A stretch of 64,000 nucleotides of DNA, taken from positions 744,001 to 808,000 of the forward strand of contig NW_025408685.1 in assembly GCF_020360975.1 (NCBI RefSeq), read 5' to 3'. The position numbers and the translations under genes were made by a program. The notes under the pieces are model-generated. The model had not been told where the DNA came from, ran no database searches, and was given only the letters and a program-made list of their open reading frames with translations. Source of the stretch: Hirsutella rhossiliensis (lineage: Eukaryota > Ascomycota > Sordariomycetes > Hypocreales > Ophiocordycipitaceae). This document shows positions 1 through 12,500 of the stretch, one piece after another; positions within the stretch are counted from its first letter, which is position 1, and each line of letters opens with the position of its first letter.

Positions 1-3000
1 CGATCCGCGAAGCCGACAGAGTCGCTCGTTTATGGCGTGCAGCGTCCGCGCTCCGAGCATGCTCACCTCGTCGATGACAAGCACGTCCTTCTCCTGCCAG
101 TCCATCCGAGACTGGCCGTGGATGAACCGCTCCGCCCGTTTTGTCAGCCGCACCCCGTCAAGGTCCTTGGCTGTGTTCGCGCCGTCCGCCCCTTGGTCTT
201 TAGTGAACCCGCAGGCGGAGTGGATCGTGATGCCGTTGGTCTGCGCCGCGGCAGTCCCTGACGTCGCCGTGATCAGCAGACGATTCGAAAGGCTCTTCCC
301 ACTGAACAGCTCGACGAGTGCCCCAATGATCCGCGACTTGCCGGTGCCCCCCTCGCCGCCGACGAACTGGCAGAGCTGGCCGGCATCGCCCTATTCGTTT
401 GTCGCATCAAATCGAGCTGGCGGCATATTATTAGGAAAGCGATCGACTGCCTCTTGTTCAGCGTTAGCCGTGTTGACAACTCCTTGCCCGCCGCGAAGAA
501 GGAGGTCGATGGGCCAAACTGGACGCGCATTCCCGCTTCTGCGTCGCTAGCCGTCTCGTCGGAGTCGGCTGTCGTCATTTCGACGTCGTCCTCCCGAAGC
601 CGGTCATCTCCTCCGCAACGCAGCTCGGCGATCGCTTTACCGGACTGCGATTGTGGTTTGTACGCCTTGGATCATTCTCTCCCTTTCCTCGACGCACTTA
701 TCTGCTGCGACTTGATAGCCTTGACCTGATCCTGCGGCGGTAGTGCGGCCCCGGAAAATACCCGCCCTGGCATGCTTATGCACCTCAACCCTTGTTCGGG
801 AATCGCGATGGCCTCGAGCTCGGCCGTTGAGCAGAGCGCCGATTGCTGGAATCGACAGAGCTGCCGCATCATTGCCATGAGCTCCGGCGACTTGGCCGTC
901 ACCTGATTCGTGCCCACTGCGCCTCGGACGACGTCGATCAGGCGCGTTGCGTCTCCGATGTTGTTGGACCGATATGTCGCTGCAAATTCTGCGCCCGCCT
1001 CGCCTGTCTCGCCCTCCTCGACGTGGGCGACCGTGGAATCGCCATCGCCGGATGAGGCCGCCCATTGCTTGGCGTCGCGCTTTGCGTCTTCGGCTGATCG
1101 TCGAAGCAGCTGCACGTTGTCGACGAGACATGATATTCTCGGGGCCAGCGCCTCTCGCGCCCGCTCCCAGATGCTATTGATCTCACCTGTTTCTTCGCAC
1201 AGAAAGGACTCCCACGGCACAAATAGCGCAAGATGCTGCACGGCTGCCCTTTAAGGGGAGGGGGTTAGCCACTCTGATGATGCCTGCCGGCAGGGCGGTT
1301 GCTATACACACCTCCGGTGGCACGACTCCTCGTCGTCGTTGTGGCCGAAGTCCTTGCTCAGGTAGCCATCGAGGCAGACGGTAGCATGCTTGCCCGGCCG
1401 CCTGAGCACCTGGACCCAGCGTCTCCCGGCGCCCATCCATCCTCGAAGGGCACCTCCCAGGCCGCACAGCTCTCATCCTTACTGGTGCGTTTTAGTCTAA
1501 CGAGCGATATGTAGTCGTATAAGCATAGCCCTCGCAGGAGCTCTCCCGGTGCTGGTACGCCTCAACGTGGGAGATCCTCAGGCCTGCTTCTTCGACAACG
1601 ACCGACTCATTCAGAGCATCATCTATGGCCGCCGCGCCATTTGCTCGTCGGAGATACGGCCACCGTCGAAAGACTTCCCAGTACAGCAGAGATGTGTTCA
1701 GGTACGCCCAGGCGCTGCTGTTGGTGAACTCGGCCGGATATCCCAGAAGATGAGCAATGACCTCGACCTGAGACAGCGGACGCTCCGTGAACACACGATT
1801 CGCCACCCTCATCAAGAACTGTCGCGTCCTGTTCCCCTTGGCGGCGTCATCGCCAACAGCACCTCCACCGTCGTCCTGTCCTCCGTTGGCCGTGCCGTCA
1901 CCCGTTGAGGCGGCCAGGAGATCGGCCGCGGCCGCCACACGCTTCCACACCGGGTCCTCCACCTTCGTCGCGTAGTTCGTGACATAATACATAAGGGCCA
2001 TGGTCTTGCGCTGCGTCGCAATGAAGGAAATGTCGTGGTTGTGCCGGAGCCCAACAGCGATAGCCTTGTTCCATCGATTGACCATGCTGTGAGTCCTCCG
2101 GATCTGCAACACCCCGTCTGCCGTGATGGCGGTCTTGTCGACCAACCTCCATGGAGACTTAAACCGGCATAGATTCCTTTCCGCGCTCCTTTGCCCAAGG
2201 AATACTTGACACAGGTCGGGCTATGCGTGTGAACCTGTGTAGCGCCGGCACAGAAGTTGGCCTCCTCGTCAAATGCGGCCGAAAACTGCTCGGTGTTGTC
2301 CAGCAGGAGGAAATATCGGACGTCACAGATCGCTCCGCTTGCACGGCGCAGAACCCTTCCTGATCCAGATCCTATCTTGCACGTCAGCCTGGCCCCGTTT
2401 GTCCATCGGACGAGCAATTCAGGTTCTCAGTGACACGTCTTAGCTATTCTTACCTCGGAGAAGACACTATCGACGTATCGTATGATTCGCTCGCGATACG
2501 CCGCCTGATCCTCCCCGTGGATGTCGGCAAGCATCGAGCTGAGATGCGCGTTTCCGTGCAACCAGAGCAAGCCGTGAACATGAAGCGCCCTCGTTCGTTG
2601 GTCTCCACAGCGCCATAGTACTTGCCGATGCGCCCGAATACCGACTCTTCTCCGACCTTCACGTAATGATCGAAGAACAGCTTCATCTCCGGTGGAAGAA
2701 TACGGCGGCGCTCATCGGATCGGACATGGCCAGCCTTGTCCGCTTGTACGCACTCCCAAGGCCTTCTAGGAACTCCTCGGCCGCGCCGGGATCGCGTGTC
2801 CGATATGCCGCCAGTCGCAGCTTCACCGGGTTCGTAATGTCGTTTGGGTTGATGGTGAACCAGATGGCCGGAACGCCGTAGCCAACGATGAGCGACTGGA
2901 TTTTCCGCCGCATATTGAGCCGAACCTCTCGACTTGGGTTGCCGGTGGCCGTACAGCGAGAGGCTCCTGAGAAGCTCCTTCACGCCCTCATCGGTCGTCT

Positions 3001-5907
3001 TGCCCGAGCTCTCCAACTCGACCCTCGCCGCCGCTAACCTTTGCGCGGTCATCGAGCGGGCAACGCGCTCGACCTTGCCGAAGTCCTTCCTCGCCACACT
3101 CAGCATGCTGACGCGGCGGTTCCTCGACCGCACCCCCATGTTGAAGACGAGAAATGCAAATATGTGGTGCAACGCAAACCGGCCACCATGGCGCCGGAGC
3201 ACGATGTCGGCCCAAATCCGGAGGTTCAAGCTTCGGGAGGATACGATGTCTCCGCTGCCGCCCCTGCCTCAGCAGCTCTACCGGTGCCTCGCAAGTTGGT
3301 AAGGGCCTTCCCGCCTCGGCTATGGCCTCTTCGGCCAGCCTTGGTCCCCCAACGCCAAATGGGAACAGGGTCGGGAACGTTCTGGCGAAGAAGGACGTCT
3401 CAAAGGAGTCGGCAAACTCATCCCCCCGCGAGACTCGAATGTATGGCTCACTGCCATCGTCGCCACGCCCTCGACCCCCCCCCACCGAGGATCCGACCCA
3501 CGTTCTCGGGCCCGCGCGGCCGTCGTCGGCACCTGCGCCAACAGCGTCACAGGCAAACCGCAGCTTCTCGACATCCGCCACGTCTGGCGGTCCGTCCAGC
3601 AAACATGCCGGAAGACGTCACCTCGTTGATTGGTCGAACGTTCTGATCGGGGCTAGCACCAACTCCATCACGACCCGCGCCTTCTTCGTTGGGCCCGTGC
3701 CCTTCAGCCTCGCCTCCCGTTTCCTGCCTTTGGTTGAGCAGAGCGAAGAGTTCCTCGATCTCCACCGACCCCTCGTCGTCCATGGCGCGCTCCGTGGGCG
3801 GCACAACGTGCGCCGTCCGCGTTTTCTCCCATGCGGACGGCTCGTTCCGCTCCATGCGATCATACACCAAGGCCGGCACCCCGTCTATCGGGTCTCCCCA
3901 ACTCTCCATCTCCGCCACGTCGATCTCGATCTCGGCGTAGTGGGGGTTGCTCCTCTTCAGCCAAACAAGAGCCCTCTCGACGACCCGCCGCCTCACCGAC
4001 AAGAGACTCGACAGGTCGCTCGGTGCCGGCTTCTCCACGCCCTGCCACGAAACGTGGATCTCGTCCAGTGCTTGCAAAAGGGGGTGCGGGAGCACCTTGG
4101 TCGCCAGCTCCTGCACGTTGTTGGGAAACACTGTGATGTGGCCCTTGACGTGCCTCGGATACCTCACGGCCTGCCTCTGCCCGCCCGGAATGCTATATCT
4201 CGTGACAAACCCATAGCAGGAGTTGAGCGAGACGAGCTTCTCTTCGACCAGCGTGAGTCCCTTGAGCTCGTCAGGGAACATGTGCTCACAGCCAAGGCGA
4301 GTGTGAAGATGGACCGCCGGCGACAGACTCCCGCGCGCCAGGCATCGGGCACACTCCGCACACACCGACACGGGCTCGCCTTCGGGAAAGCAGCTCCGGC
4401 ATGAAAATGGTGAGCGGCCGCCCTCTGGCACGCAGCTTGACAGCCATTGATCCCATCTGATCTCCCTCAGCTCTTTTCTCGTACGCTTGCGGTAGCACAT
4501 CATGCAGGTCCGTATCGGCAACGTGCTCGCATCGTGGAACGCCTGATAAAAATCCCGCACCGTCGACACCTTCCTGTCGTGCGGTATTGGCGTACACCAC
4601 GTCTGATCGTTAGACAGCCTCTCCTTCATGGCGAAGTCTTCCTCCAAAAAACGCAGCACACTCGCCAGGTCTTCGGCCCGCAGCTCCCGACTCCTCTGCC
4701 TTCCGATTCCACTCCGAATCTGTTTTCTCGGGCGCTCGTCCGGACCAGGAAGACGTTTTCTTCTCCCGCCTCCGGGGCCGCCTCCGGGGCCGCCTCCGAT
4801 CCATGATTTCTTCTCTCCGTGGCTGATTCGCTTCTTCGCAAGCCGTCGGATGCGGCAGCTTTGGCGACGACTGCCCGACTACGTGCGCATCCCCTGACAC
4901 GCCATCCGGCCCTTTGCACTGGACAGGCACCGGGCCGTGCTGGCGAACGTTTTCCACGCCGAACCTTGACCTCAGTCCTTGCCCTCCAGCACTCTCCTCG
5001 TTCTTGCTGCCGATCAAACTGCACGGGCTCCCAGCCGCCACCCGCGATGAGCCGCCCACCTCCCTTTGCTGCAGCCTCCGCCCGCTCAGCGAAGCGTCCG
5101 CTGGCTCTGCCGCGGCGTCGCCCACCCCCACAGGAGACGGCCCCGGATGCTGCGCCGTACCTGCTGCGTTGGAGACACCCCTGCGGCCTGGTACTCCTTT
5201 ACCCGCCAACTCCGTCCCCGACGGCGCTTGGGCAAACCAGACGCAATCGCTGCTGCTAATTGCCCGTTTTCTCTTAAGTTGTCGAATACCGGTTCCCTAG
5301 GCTGGATGGATCGAAGCTTCGGTACCTCCTTCGAATGAACACTCGGGACATCGCCCGCCGCCGCCGTAACACGTTGCTCCTCATCTTCAGGATCTCCTCC
5401 TGAGGCAGAAAGTGCCGATGAGGAGCGGACGATCAGAGTCCGCTACCCCATATCTCCACGTTCCCTAGGCAACAGGGGCCTCGGAAGCTGACCCGGTGAC
5501 TGATGTTGCGCGGAACTTCCGCTGCTAACCATATTATGGAACTTCCGTGCTCTGTTTGACCGCAAACCGCCTCGCGGCGGTCTTCTCGGCAACGACCTCG
5601 CAATTGCTTCTGCGTGCTGTCTCCATGCGGTGTCTTCAACCACAGGTTTCCTAGGCTGAATCGGCCGGAACGTTGATGCCGCATTCGCCCGTGATTCGTA
5701 TCTTCGTAACCGTCCCAGGCTCTCCCCGTGCTCTGCGGCCCTCTCAGAAGCTGCCACCACATCTACACCGGCTCCTGTCGCACCATCTCCGAGCCCCGAA
5801 CCCGACCCGCTCACGTTCTCACCCTCTTCTCCATCCCCGACTGACAACGAACAGGCTTCAGGGTGAGCAACCGCCTCGCTTAACTTCACTGCAGGACTGT
5901 CCGCCAT
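1..5907 (-). pseudogene. Helitron copy 1: Rep/helicase gene, broken, 3' end outside window
   Basis: Rolling-circle transposase-helicase, normally nuclear, cutting and unwinding one DNA strand of the element. The minus strand reads, from high to low coordinates: a low-complexity N-terminus (ATG at 5905-5907), a Cys-rich segment and the region with EHMFPDELKGL (about 4659-3547), the Rep (Helitron-like N) part (3229-2450) with an HxH codon set at 2574-2582, the YYVTNYATKVED segment (near 2000), and the start of a PIF1-type helicase with its P-loop around 330-370. The helicase C-terminus lies left of position 1. The reading frame changes repeatedly: for example, the HxH motif is not in the frame of the preceding Rep segment. 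No continuous protein can be made. It is collinear with the gene at 9509-17005 at an offset of about 10.7 kb, similar but not identical. I am confident of the family and of the damage; exact domain edges are estimates. Confidence 0.9.
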
Positions 5908-6421
5908 GCTGCTGCCTCCTCGACGTCGACTGCCGTAAATTGGCAACAGGCTATAAAGCTTTGGCTCCGGAGCACCTCCACTTGGACAGTCTCGCTTGTT
6001 GACGACGCTACTTCTCCCGAATGGGAAGCTCCCTAGCCATCACTTCCCTCATGGCCGTGGCGTTTCTTCCCCTTATAATGCTTGCCTATGGTACCGAAGC
6101 GATGCAATACTACTCCCGTTACCATGCCTATCTATGTGCGTCCACCGTCCCGGCCTCGCCTGGTCTCCACGTGCGACCTGCTACCCCGGCTTTGCCAAAG
6201 CGACCCTTCCATCGCCGTGCTCTCTTTGCGCACTCCAGCGAATCCCTGGCCACTGCCGACCTCCGGCACATGGAGATGGCCGCGACAACCGCCTGCCGCA
6301 CACTTCAAACCATACTCTTCAGCCCTTCCAACACCATCCTACCAACCTTGCGCATCAGTTCACCATCAATACCCGCCAATCCGCCTCGTCGAGCAACAGC
6401 CACAAGGCTGCCGGCGATAAC
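5908..6421. other. intergenic stretch between the Helitron gene and the divergent accessory gene
   Basis: This is the 5' flank of the copy-1 Rep/helicase gene (minus) and of the accessory module (plus). It is pyrimidine-rich on the plus strand, like many fungal promoters. I see no convincing coding region. Confidence 0.4.
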
Positions 6422-6560
6422 ATGTCCATGACGTCCTCATGCAGCCGGACTACCCTTCTAGATTTGCTCCTCGCCAGCACCAATGTCGCATCAACGGCCT
6501 TAATGCTAAAGCGATAGCCAGGACCCCTGCCTGTCCTCTTGTAGTCGCTAGCCACCGGAG
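6422..6560 (+). pseudogene. decayed duplicate of accessory-gene exon 1
   Basis: The plus strand begins with ATG-TCC-ATG and in a shifted frame reads MQPDYPSRFAPRQHQCRINGL, then NAKAIAR. This parallels the exon at 7267 (FVQPGCPSRFAYQNEHRVKGL, NAETLAR) and the one at 17604. The 30 bases before the ATG also resemble those before 7267. The similarity fades after about 45 codons and the frame is broken, so this is a relic of a tandem duplication of the exon inside Helitron unit 1. Confidence 0.6.
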
Positions 6561-7187
6561 TCTCGACTTGCAAACCCTCTTGGAAAGTTCTCGTGACCAA
6601 CTCGCATCCTCCTCCTCAGGTCGACCCATATATCCGACTTCACCGTGTCCCAATAGTAGACTCGACACGGTCGGCACCCGCCTCGCTCAGCCGCACGCAA
6701 TGCCCATCCAACTACCGACGACCGTCAAAAGGAGTCCTGCAATACTACCATAACCTCTTTCTTTCCTTCACTCTCATTCGTTATTGCCCCCTTTGCTATC
6801 TACTCCATGCAACGATGACACCGAAGGGGACTACTGGACTTTCTTTCTCCGCAGTCTTACCCACACTAACCTTACCGTTCGCCGACCTCCAACTTCTCGC
6901 AACATAGCCATCACCCCTACTCAACTTCCAACCCCCGGCTCCCTACTTCACTCACGACCACAGAACCAGATGGTCGAGACTGCTCGAGAACCTCGCCAGC
7001 TCATTCCCGCATACCCCCGCTTCTGATCTATCACCTAGGTAGCATTCACTGACTCTCAAGTCTCCCCGACCCGAGCCACGAGCCCTCTTTCGAGCAGCAA
7101 GAAAACCTGCTTTATAGGATGCCTACCTCTACTCTGCCTAACCCTCCTTTACACTTCCACGGTGACCACATCTGCCATGTTCTCACG
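6561..7187. other. non-coding stretch between accessory-exon relic and accessory gene
   Basis: Open frames here are short and low-complexity. Pyrimidine tracts around 6755-6800 could be promoter sequence for the accessory gene. Nothing else recognised. Confidence 0.35.
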
Positions 7188-7266
7188 ATGTCGGCCTCCC
7201 AGCTCAACGTCGATACCTCGTCCTCCCGCGGCAACCTCTTGACAGCCAGAAAATGCTGGCGCCGAC

Positions 7267-8774
7267 ATGTCCATGATGGCCTTTGTCCAGCCCGGCTGCC
7301 CGTCTAGGTTCGCCTACCAGAATGAGCATCGTGTCAAAGGGCTCAACGCAGAAACCCTAGCGAGGGTCTTCCTTCCAACGCCCTCATGGCTGTCGACTCC
7401 AGAGTATGCAGCAATCCGGTCAGATCCTGACAATCCATCGACCTGCATCTTCTTGAGCCTTAATATTTCCATATACAACCAACAGATAATCCCCTCGGAA
7501 TGGACCGAGCAGTGGTTCTTTATGGTCGGCCGTGTTCATCCCTTTGCCCTGACGTGGGAAATCGAGCGACGTGATAGCTTCGAGTCGGAGGATGACAACA
7601 TTACAGAATACACCATCCCGGCTCTCATCGTCCGCGACCACAGCTACCAGCCGTAGGTGTATGCTCCAGACCTCCGTCACCACTACCATCTCTGACGATG
7701 GCCACAGAGTCATCCTCGCACCTCGGCTCGGCGGATGCCTTCCCAGCGATACAACCCATTGTCTCCTTCACGGGACCTGTCATCGGTTCCGGCCGCGACC
7801 TTCTGCATGGAAACTCGGCTGCGGCCCTTGACGACACCCAGCTGAGCTGTTGCGGCTTTGTCCAGCTCTCGACCTTTATCTGTCCTGGGATTCCGGGCAA
7901 AACACCCTTCAAGGGCTCTCATCCCTTTCAACTTTTCGTCATCTTCCCCATTCACGCCAATCCTTGGACCTCCCTATGCAAGAAGATGACCGAGAGGCGC
8001 GATAGCCAGTTCCAGCCGAACGCTCTCCTCACCTGCACGGGCAAAATCGCCGGCTTACTCGATCACCAGATCATGACACATGCCCCGGCCTTCGAGCAAG
8101 ACTATATCTTCATCGTCGTCCCCGATACATGGACTTTCCTTGACAGGGCCATGTCCAACCAGGCTTCTGCGACACAGCTACTGCCGACGACACCCAAGGG
8201 CTCAGTCGGCAACCCTCGGACTATAGCGATGCGTTGGCCAGGTTTACCTCTACCAAAAACGCAATGCCGCCCCAAGCGGCGCCTCCCACGCCGCCTGCAT
8301 CTAGGTCAGTCGATCCTTATGATGACATCAAAGCGGTCATTGCCCGATCCCGACCAAACCCCAACCAAGAGACCGCGACTTTCTCCAGAAATTTCCACCA
8401 TAGTCGCCGCCTGTGATAGTCGAGGCCCCGCCAAATCCGACACTTCCTCCCTTCTGTCCCACGAAGACCCGGAGACTCAGAGACGGACACCGAGCCAGTC
8501 AATCACCCAGCCACATCCGCCTCTGGCCCTATCAGACCTCCGGCGTCAATCTCTTCCCGACCCCACCGCGCCCGACATCCGCCCAAGAATATTCTGTAAA
8601 GCAACGAACGAAACAACACAACATGACAAGGAACATGTTTCATCATCCTCAAACTCAAGTGCGAAAGGCCCTAATGGGATATTTCCTTCTCCTCTTGCTC
8701 TCCTTTTCACAAAGACAATCCAGTCAAAACTTCTCCAATATACTCCTTATTCTGTTTATATCCACCACTTATAG
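7267..8774 (+). CDS. Helitron-associated accessory gene, copy 1 (two exons, unknown function)
   Basis: I do not recognise a named family. Exon 1 (7267-7652) encodes about 129 residues starting MSMMAFVQPGCPSRF and ending with RDHSYQP. Exon 2 (ORF 7698-8774) contains QPIVSFTGPVIGSG, CCGFVQLSTFICPGIPGK, PFKGSHPFQLFVIFPI and FIVVPDTWTFLDRA, then a polar tail with a basic TKRPRL motif that could be a nuclear localisation signal. The TAG after exon 1 lies inside a candidate donor GTAGGT, and CTGAC plus ACAG follow within 60 bases, so splicing is likely. The phase of the best acceptor does not fit exactly, and a 1-bp shift separates the upstream ATG at 7188 from 7267, so this copy may carry small indels. 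The strand pattern TCTGKIAGLL...VVPDTW is reminiscent of an OB fold; that is inference. It is transcribed divergently from the Rep/helicase gene. Confidence 0.6.
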
Positions 8775-9508
8775 CACCTGTAAATCCTCAGAGCCTTCCA
8801 CTCGCCCACACATGCATTACCCACCCACAACTCTCTTCACCCCTGCCGCCTCTCCACGCCCTTTGCGCCTTTGCAAAGCAAAATCTCCTTGCAGCGGCCT
8901 AGGCTGCCTCTCTGACGCTCTGTCTCGATTTCACTCACGATAATGCTCTACGTCTCTCGCCGGATCTCCATCTCATATCTCTTATCTCACTCTTCTTCCT
9001 GTCTTCCTCTCACTTCCCCTGTCTCCTATCTCCTGTCGCCAACTCTCTCCTCTCCCCGACTTTCTCCTATCGCCATCGCCAACTTTCGTTCCGAAAGGCC
9101 TCTGCCTTGAGGAACGAAAGGACTTTGCCTTGAGGAACGAAAGGACTTTATGCCCCCGGATTTTTTGTCCCCCCGGATTCGCGCCCCTGATTCGCCAGCT
9201 TTTGTCCGCTTCTCGTTGGTTGGCTTTTTCTCCCGGCCTGCTTTCCGGTTGGCTTGAAAATTGCCTCTTTCGTCTTGTTTCGTCTTAAAATGGTTGCTTT
9301 CCGGTTGGCCTAAAGGTTTGCCCTCTTTCGTCTTGTCCCTTTGCCCTTTGTGCGAATCCCGCCTTCCTGTTGGGTGTGAAAAGCCGTTGCCGTTCCCGCT
9401 CAAATTCCCCAAATTCCGCTTTCCGGTTGGCCTCCGATTGGCCTGGCAGTTACGTCCTTTTGCCTTAAGTCTCTTGCTTATACGTTGGCCGTTTCCCCGC
9501 GTCCGACG
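8775..9508. other. junction of the two Helitron units, repeat-rich
   Basis: No gene seen. Short imperfect direct repeats containing GCTTTCCGGTTGGC start near 9240, 9296 and 9418, each followed by Pu/Py-rich spacer. The 3' end of Helitron unit 2 and the 5' end of unit 1 should lie in this interval, but I could not place a terminal CTRR or TC dinucleotide with certainty. Confidence 0.5.
9105..9149 (+). repeat. two direct copies of a 23-bp motif near the Helitron junction
   Basis: CCTTGAGGAACGAAAGGAC followed by TTTG occurs at 9105 and again at 9128. A partial copy in inverted orientation (CTTTCGTTCC) lies just upstream at 9083-9092. The same core occurs in both orientations at the other end of Helitron unit 2 (19093-19108 and 19179-19192), so it behaves like a subterminal repeat. 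Confidence 0.8.
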
Positions 9509-12500
9509 TCATTCATGCAATTCATGCCTGTCCAGGGCTTCTCTGTTTCTGCGCGAATTCAATTCGAAGTCGTCGCCGAGCCAGCACAGCGCCTCCCGGA
9601 CGGTTCGGTCGCTCAGTTCCTCTAGCCTCGCTTGTGCGGCCGTCATCTCCCGGGGGACCCGGTTTCCCAGGTCCCTCTCGCACCTTCGACACGAGCATGA
9701 TGCCGTCCAGCGTCGGGCACCGCGACAGCTGCACGTACAGGCTATACGGGTCGCACTGCGAGGACGGCACGTCCGCCGACGTTTATCGTCCTCGTCCTCG
9801 CAGCTCGAGCGCGACGCGCTCGAGCGTCCCCCCCTGCACCTTGTAATCCGTGCATGCGAAGGCGGCGGCGCACGGCAGGCCCTTGCGGCTGACGTCGTTC
9901 TGCTGCCACGGTCGCTTCCGGTGACACTGGATCCTGACGCTCATGGGCGTCAGGAGGATGGTGCCAGGCGGCATCCCGACGAAGTGGAAGTCCTTGGTCG
10001 TCTCCGACCCCAGTATGATCGCCGCCGGCGGCCCGAAGTGGATCACCATGTCGGCCGAGAGCCGATGCCCCGGGTGCGCCTTGTCGACGATGACCTCCGC
10101 CGCCGTGTAGCCGGCGCCGTTCACCAGCTTTAGCCCCTGGTGGGTGTTGCGGTTCACGACGACCGGCATCCCCGGCACGAACATGAAGACGGCCGGCACC
10201 GGGATCGCGCTGTCGTCGCCCTGGTTCAACATCATGATGGCCTCTTCCTCGGTCGGCAGGCCGTCCTTCCATTTGTGCTCGGAGAGGAAGATGCGCACCG
10301 TCGACCGCTGCTGGATCTGGAACGCCAGGCTCGCCTCCATGTTGAGGTTCCACCGGTTCCTGTTGAGCGGCGTCACCACCGTGATACCCGTCTCCCACGG
10401 GATCCGCCTGCCTTCCGGTGGCACCTCGAGTTGAGGAGATCCAGGTCCGTGTGGTCCTGCACGCCCCGTCGGATCCGCTTCAGCAGCCGCCGCAGCTCCG
10501 GGTCGCCGGCGGCGCGCATCTGCTCGTCCAGAATGACGACGGTCGTGAACCCCTTCCACAGCGCGTGCGCCTTGTCGTGCTGGTGCCGCTGCTCGGCACT
10601 GAACGAGTTGTCCTCGTCCCACGAGACGGCCGCGCTCGGCAACAGGATCGACCTCTCCTGGACGGGGCGGAACTGGTGGAAGTCCCGCAGAAGAGGACGA
10701 TGGGGATCCCCGAAGTCCCGCTTCGATCCCCGCAGCTGGCAGAGCCGCTCGTTGACGGCGTGCAGCGTCCGCGCGCCGAGCATGCTCACCTCGTCGATGA
10801 CGAGCACGTCCTATCCTGCCAGTCCATCCTGGACTGGCCGTTAACGAACCGCTCCGCCTGCCTCGGCAACCGCGCCCCGTCGACGTCCCTCGCCGTGTTC
10901 GCGCCCGGCCCTTGGTCCTGGTGAAGCCGCAGGCGGGTGGATGGTGATGCCATTGACCCGCGCCGCGGCGGTCCCCGACGTCGCCGTTATCAGCAGGCGG
11001 CGAGATGCCCTTCGCGGCGAAAAGGCCCACGAGTGCTCCGATGACGCGAGACTTGCCGGTGCCGCCCTCGCCGCCGACGAATTGGCAGAGCTGGCTGACG
11101 TCGCCTCCGTCTCCTTGCCGCATCGAGTCCAGGTGGCGGCATAGTATGGAGAAGGCGATCGCCTGTTTCTTGTTCAGCGTCAAGCGTGTCGTCAAGCCTT
11201 TCCCGGCCTCGAGGAAGGAGGTCGACGGGCCGAGGCGGACTTCCATTCCAGCCCCCGCGTTACCTGCCGTCTCCTCGGCTTCCGCTCGCGTCATCTGCAC
11301 GTCTTCCTCCCCGAAGCCGGTCAGCACGCTCCTCTCCGCTGCACCACGATCGGTGCCGTGGGCCGGGGCCATGCTTTGTATGCCCTGGATCATCTTCACC
11401 CTCTCCCTAGAGGCGCATGTCTGCTGCGACTTGATGGCCTTGACCTGGTCCTGCGGCGGCACCGCAGCCCCGGAAAACACCTGCCCCGGCATGTCGATGT
11501 GCCTCCCGTCCCGTTCCCTCACGATGGCGGCCTGAAGCTCGGCGGTCGAGACCAGCGCTGATTGCTGGAAGCGGCACAGCTGCTGTATCATTCCCGAAAG
11601 CTCGCGCGATCCCGCCGTGATCTGGCTCGCTCCGGCCGCGCTTCGGACGACGTCGATTAGTCGCGTTGCGTTTCCGACGTTGTCGGACTGGTACGCCGAG
11701 GCCGCGTCGTGGTCCCCCGGGTGTTGGCCCCCCTCCTCCCCCGCGCCGAGAGCGCCGCCGGGATCCCCGTCACCGCCCGAGGCCGCCCACTGCTTGGCGT
11801 CTCGCCTTGCGTCCTCGGCGGACCGCCGGAGCAGTTGAACGTTATCGACGAGGCAGAGAGTTCTCGGCGGCAGCTGCTCTCGCGCCCGCCTCCATATATC
11901 ATTGATGTCGCCTCGCTCTTCGCCGAGAAAGGCCTCCCACGGCACAAACAGGGCAAGATGCTGCACGGCTGCTCTGCGACGGCACAGTAAGCCCCCCCGC
12001 GTCGCGACCCCTCTTCGCCCCGCCGTCATGCCGAACTTACCTGCGATGGCCCGATTCCTCGTCGTCCTGCTCGAAATCCTTGCTTAGGTAGCCGTCAAGG
12101 CAGACGACGGCGTGCTTTCCCGGCCGCCTTAACACCTGCACCCAGTCCCTACCGGCCTCCCAGCCGCTCTCGAACGGCACCTCTCCCCAGGCACCGGAGC
12201 ACCCTTCCTTGCCGACGCGTTGGAGCCTAACGAGCGAGACATAGTCATATAGGCACAAGCCTCGTAGGACGTGTCCGCGATGATGGTACGCCTCGGCGAA
12301 GCTGATCCGTTCGCCTGCTTCATCCACGACGACCGACTCGTCCACGGACACGTCTGCGACCGCGGTGCCGCTCTCCTGCCGAAGGTGTCGCCACCGCCTG
12401 GAGACGTGCCAGTAGAGCACCGACACGTTCAGGTACGCCCAGGCGCTGCTGCCCGTGAACTCGCTCGGGTATCCCAGGAGATGGGCGACGACCTCGACTT

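Noticed and set aside
32..1254. Plus-strand open frames of 60-170 codons opposite the Helitron genes
   Set aside because: High G+C makes several frames open. The minus strand carries recognisable helicase and Rep motifs and the plus translations are Ser/Pro/Arg-rich with no domain, so they are shadows.
3154..4404. 416-codon plus-strand open frame
   Set aside because: It lies antisense to the clearly homologous Helitron coding sequence, has no domain, and is not conserved as an open frame in copy 2.
9261..10133. 290-codon plus-strand open frame at the end of Helitron copy 2
   Set aside because: Antisense to the helicase C-terminus and composed of low-complexity Arg/Leu/Ser sequence.
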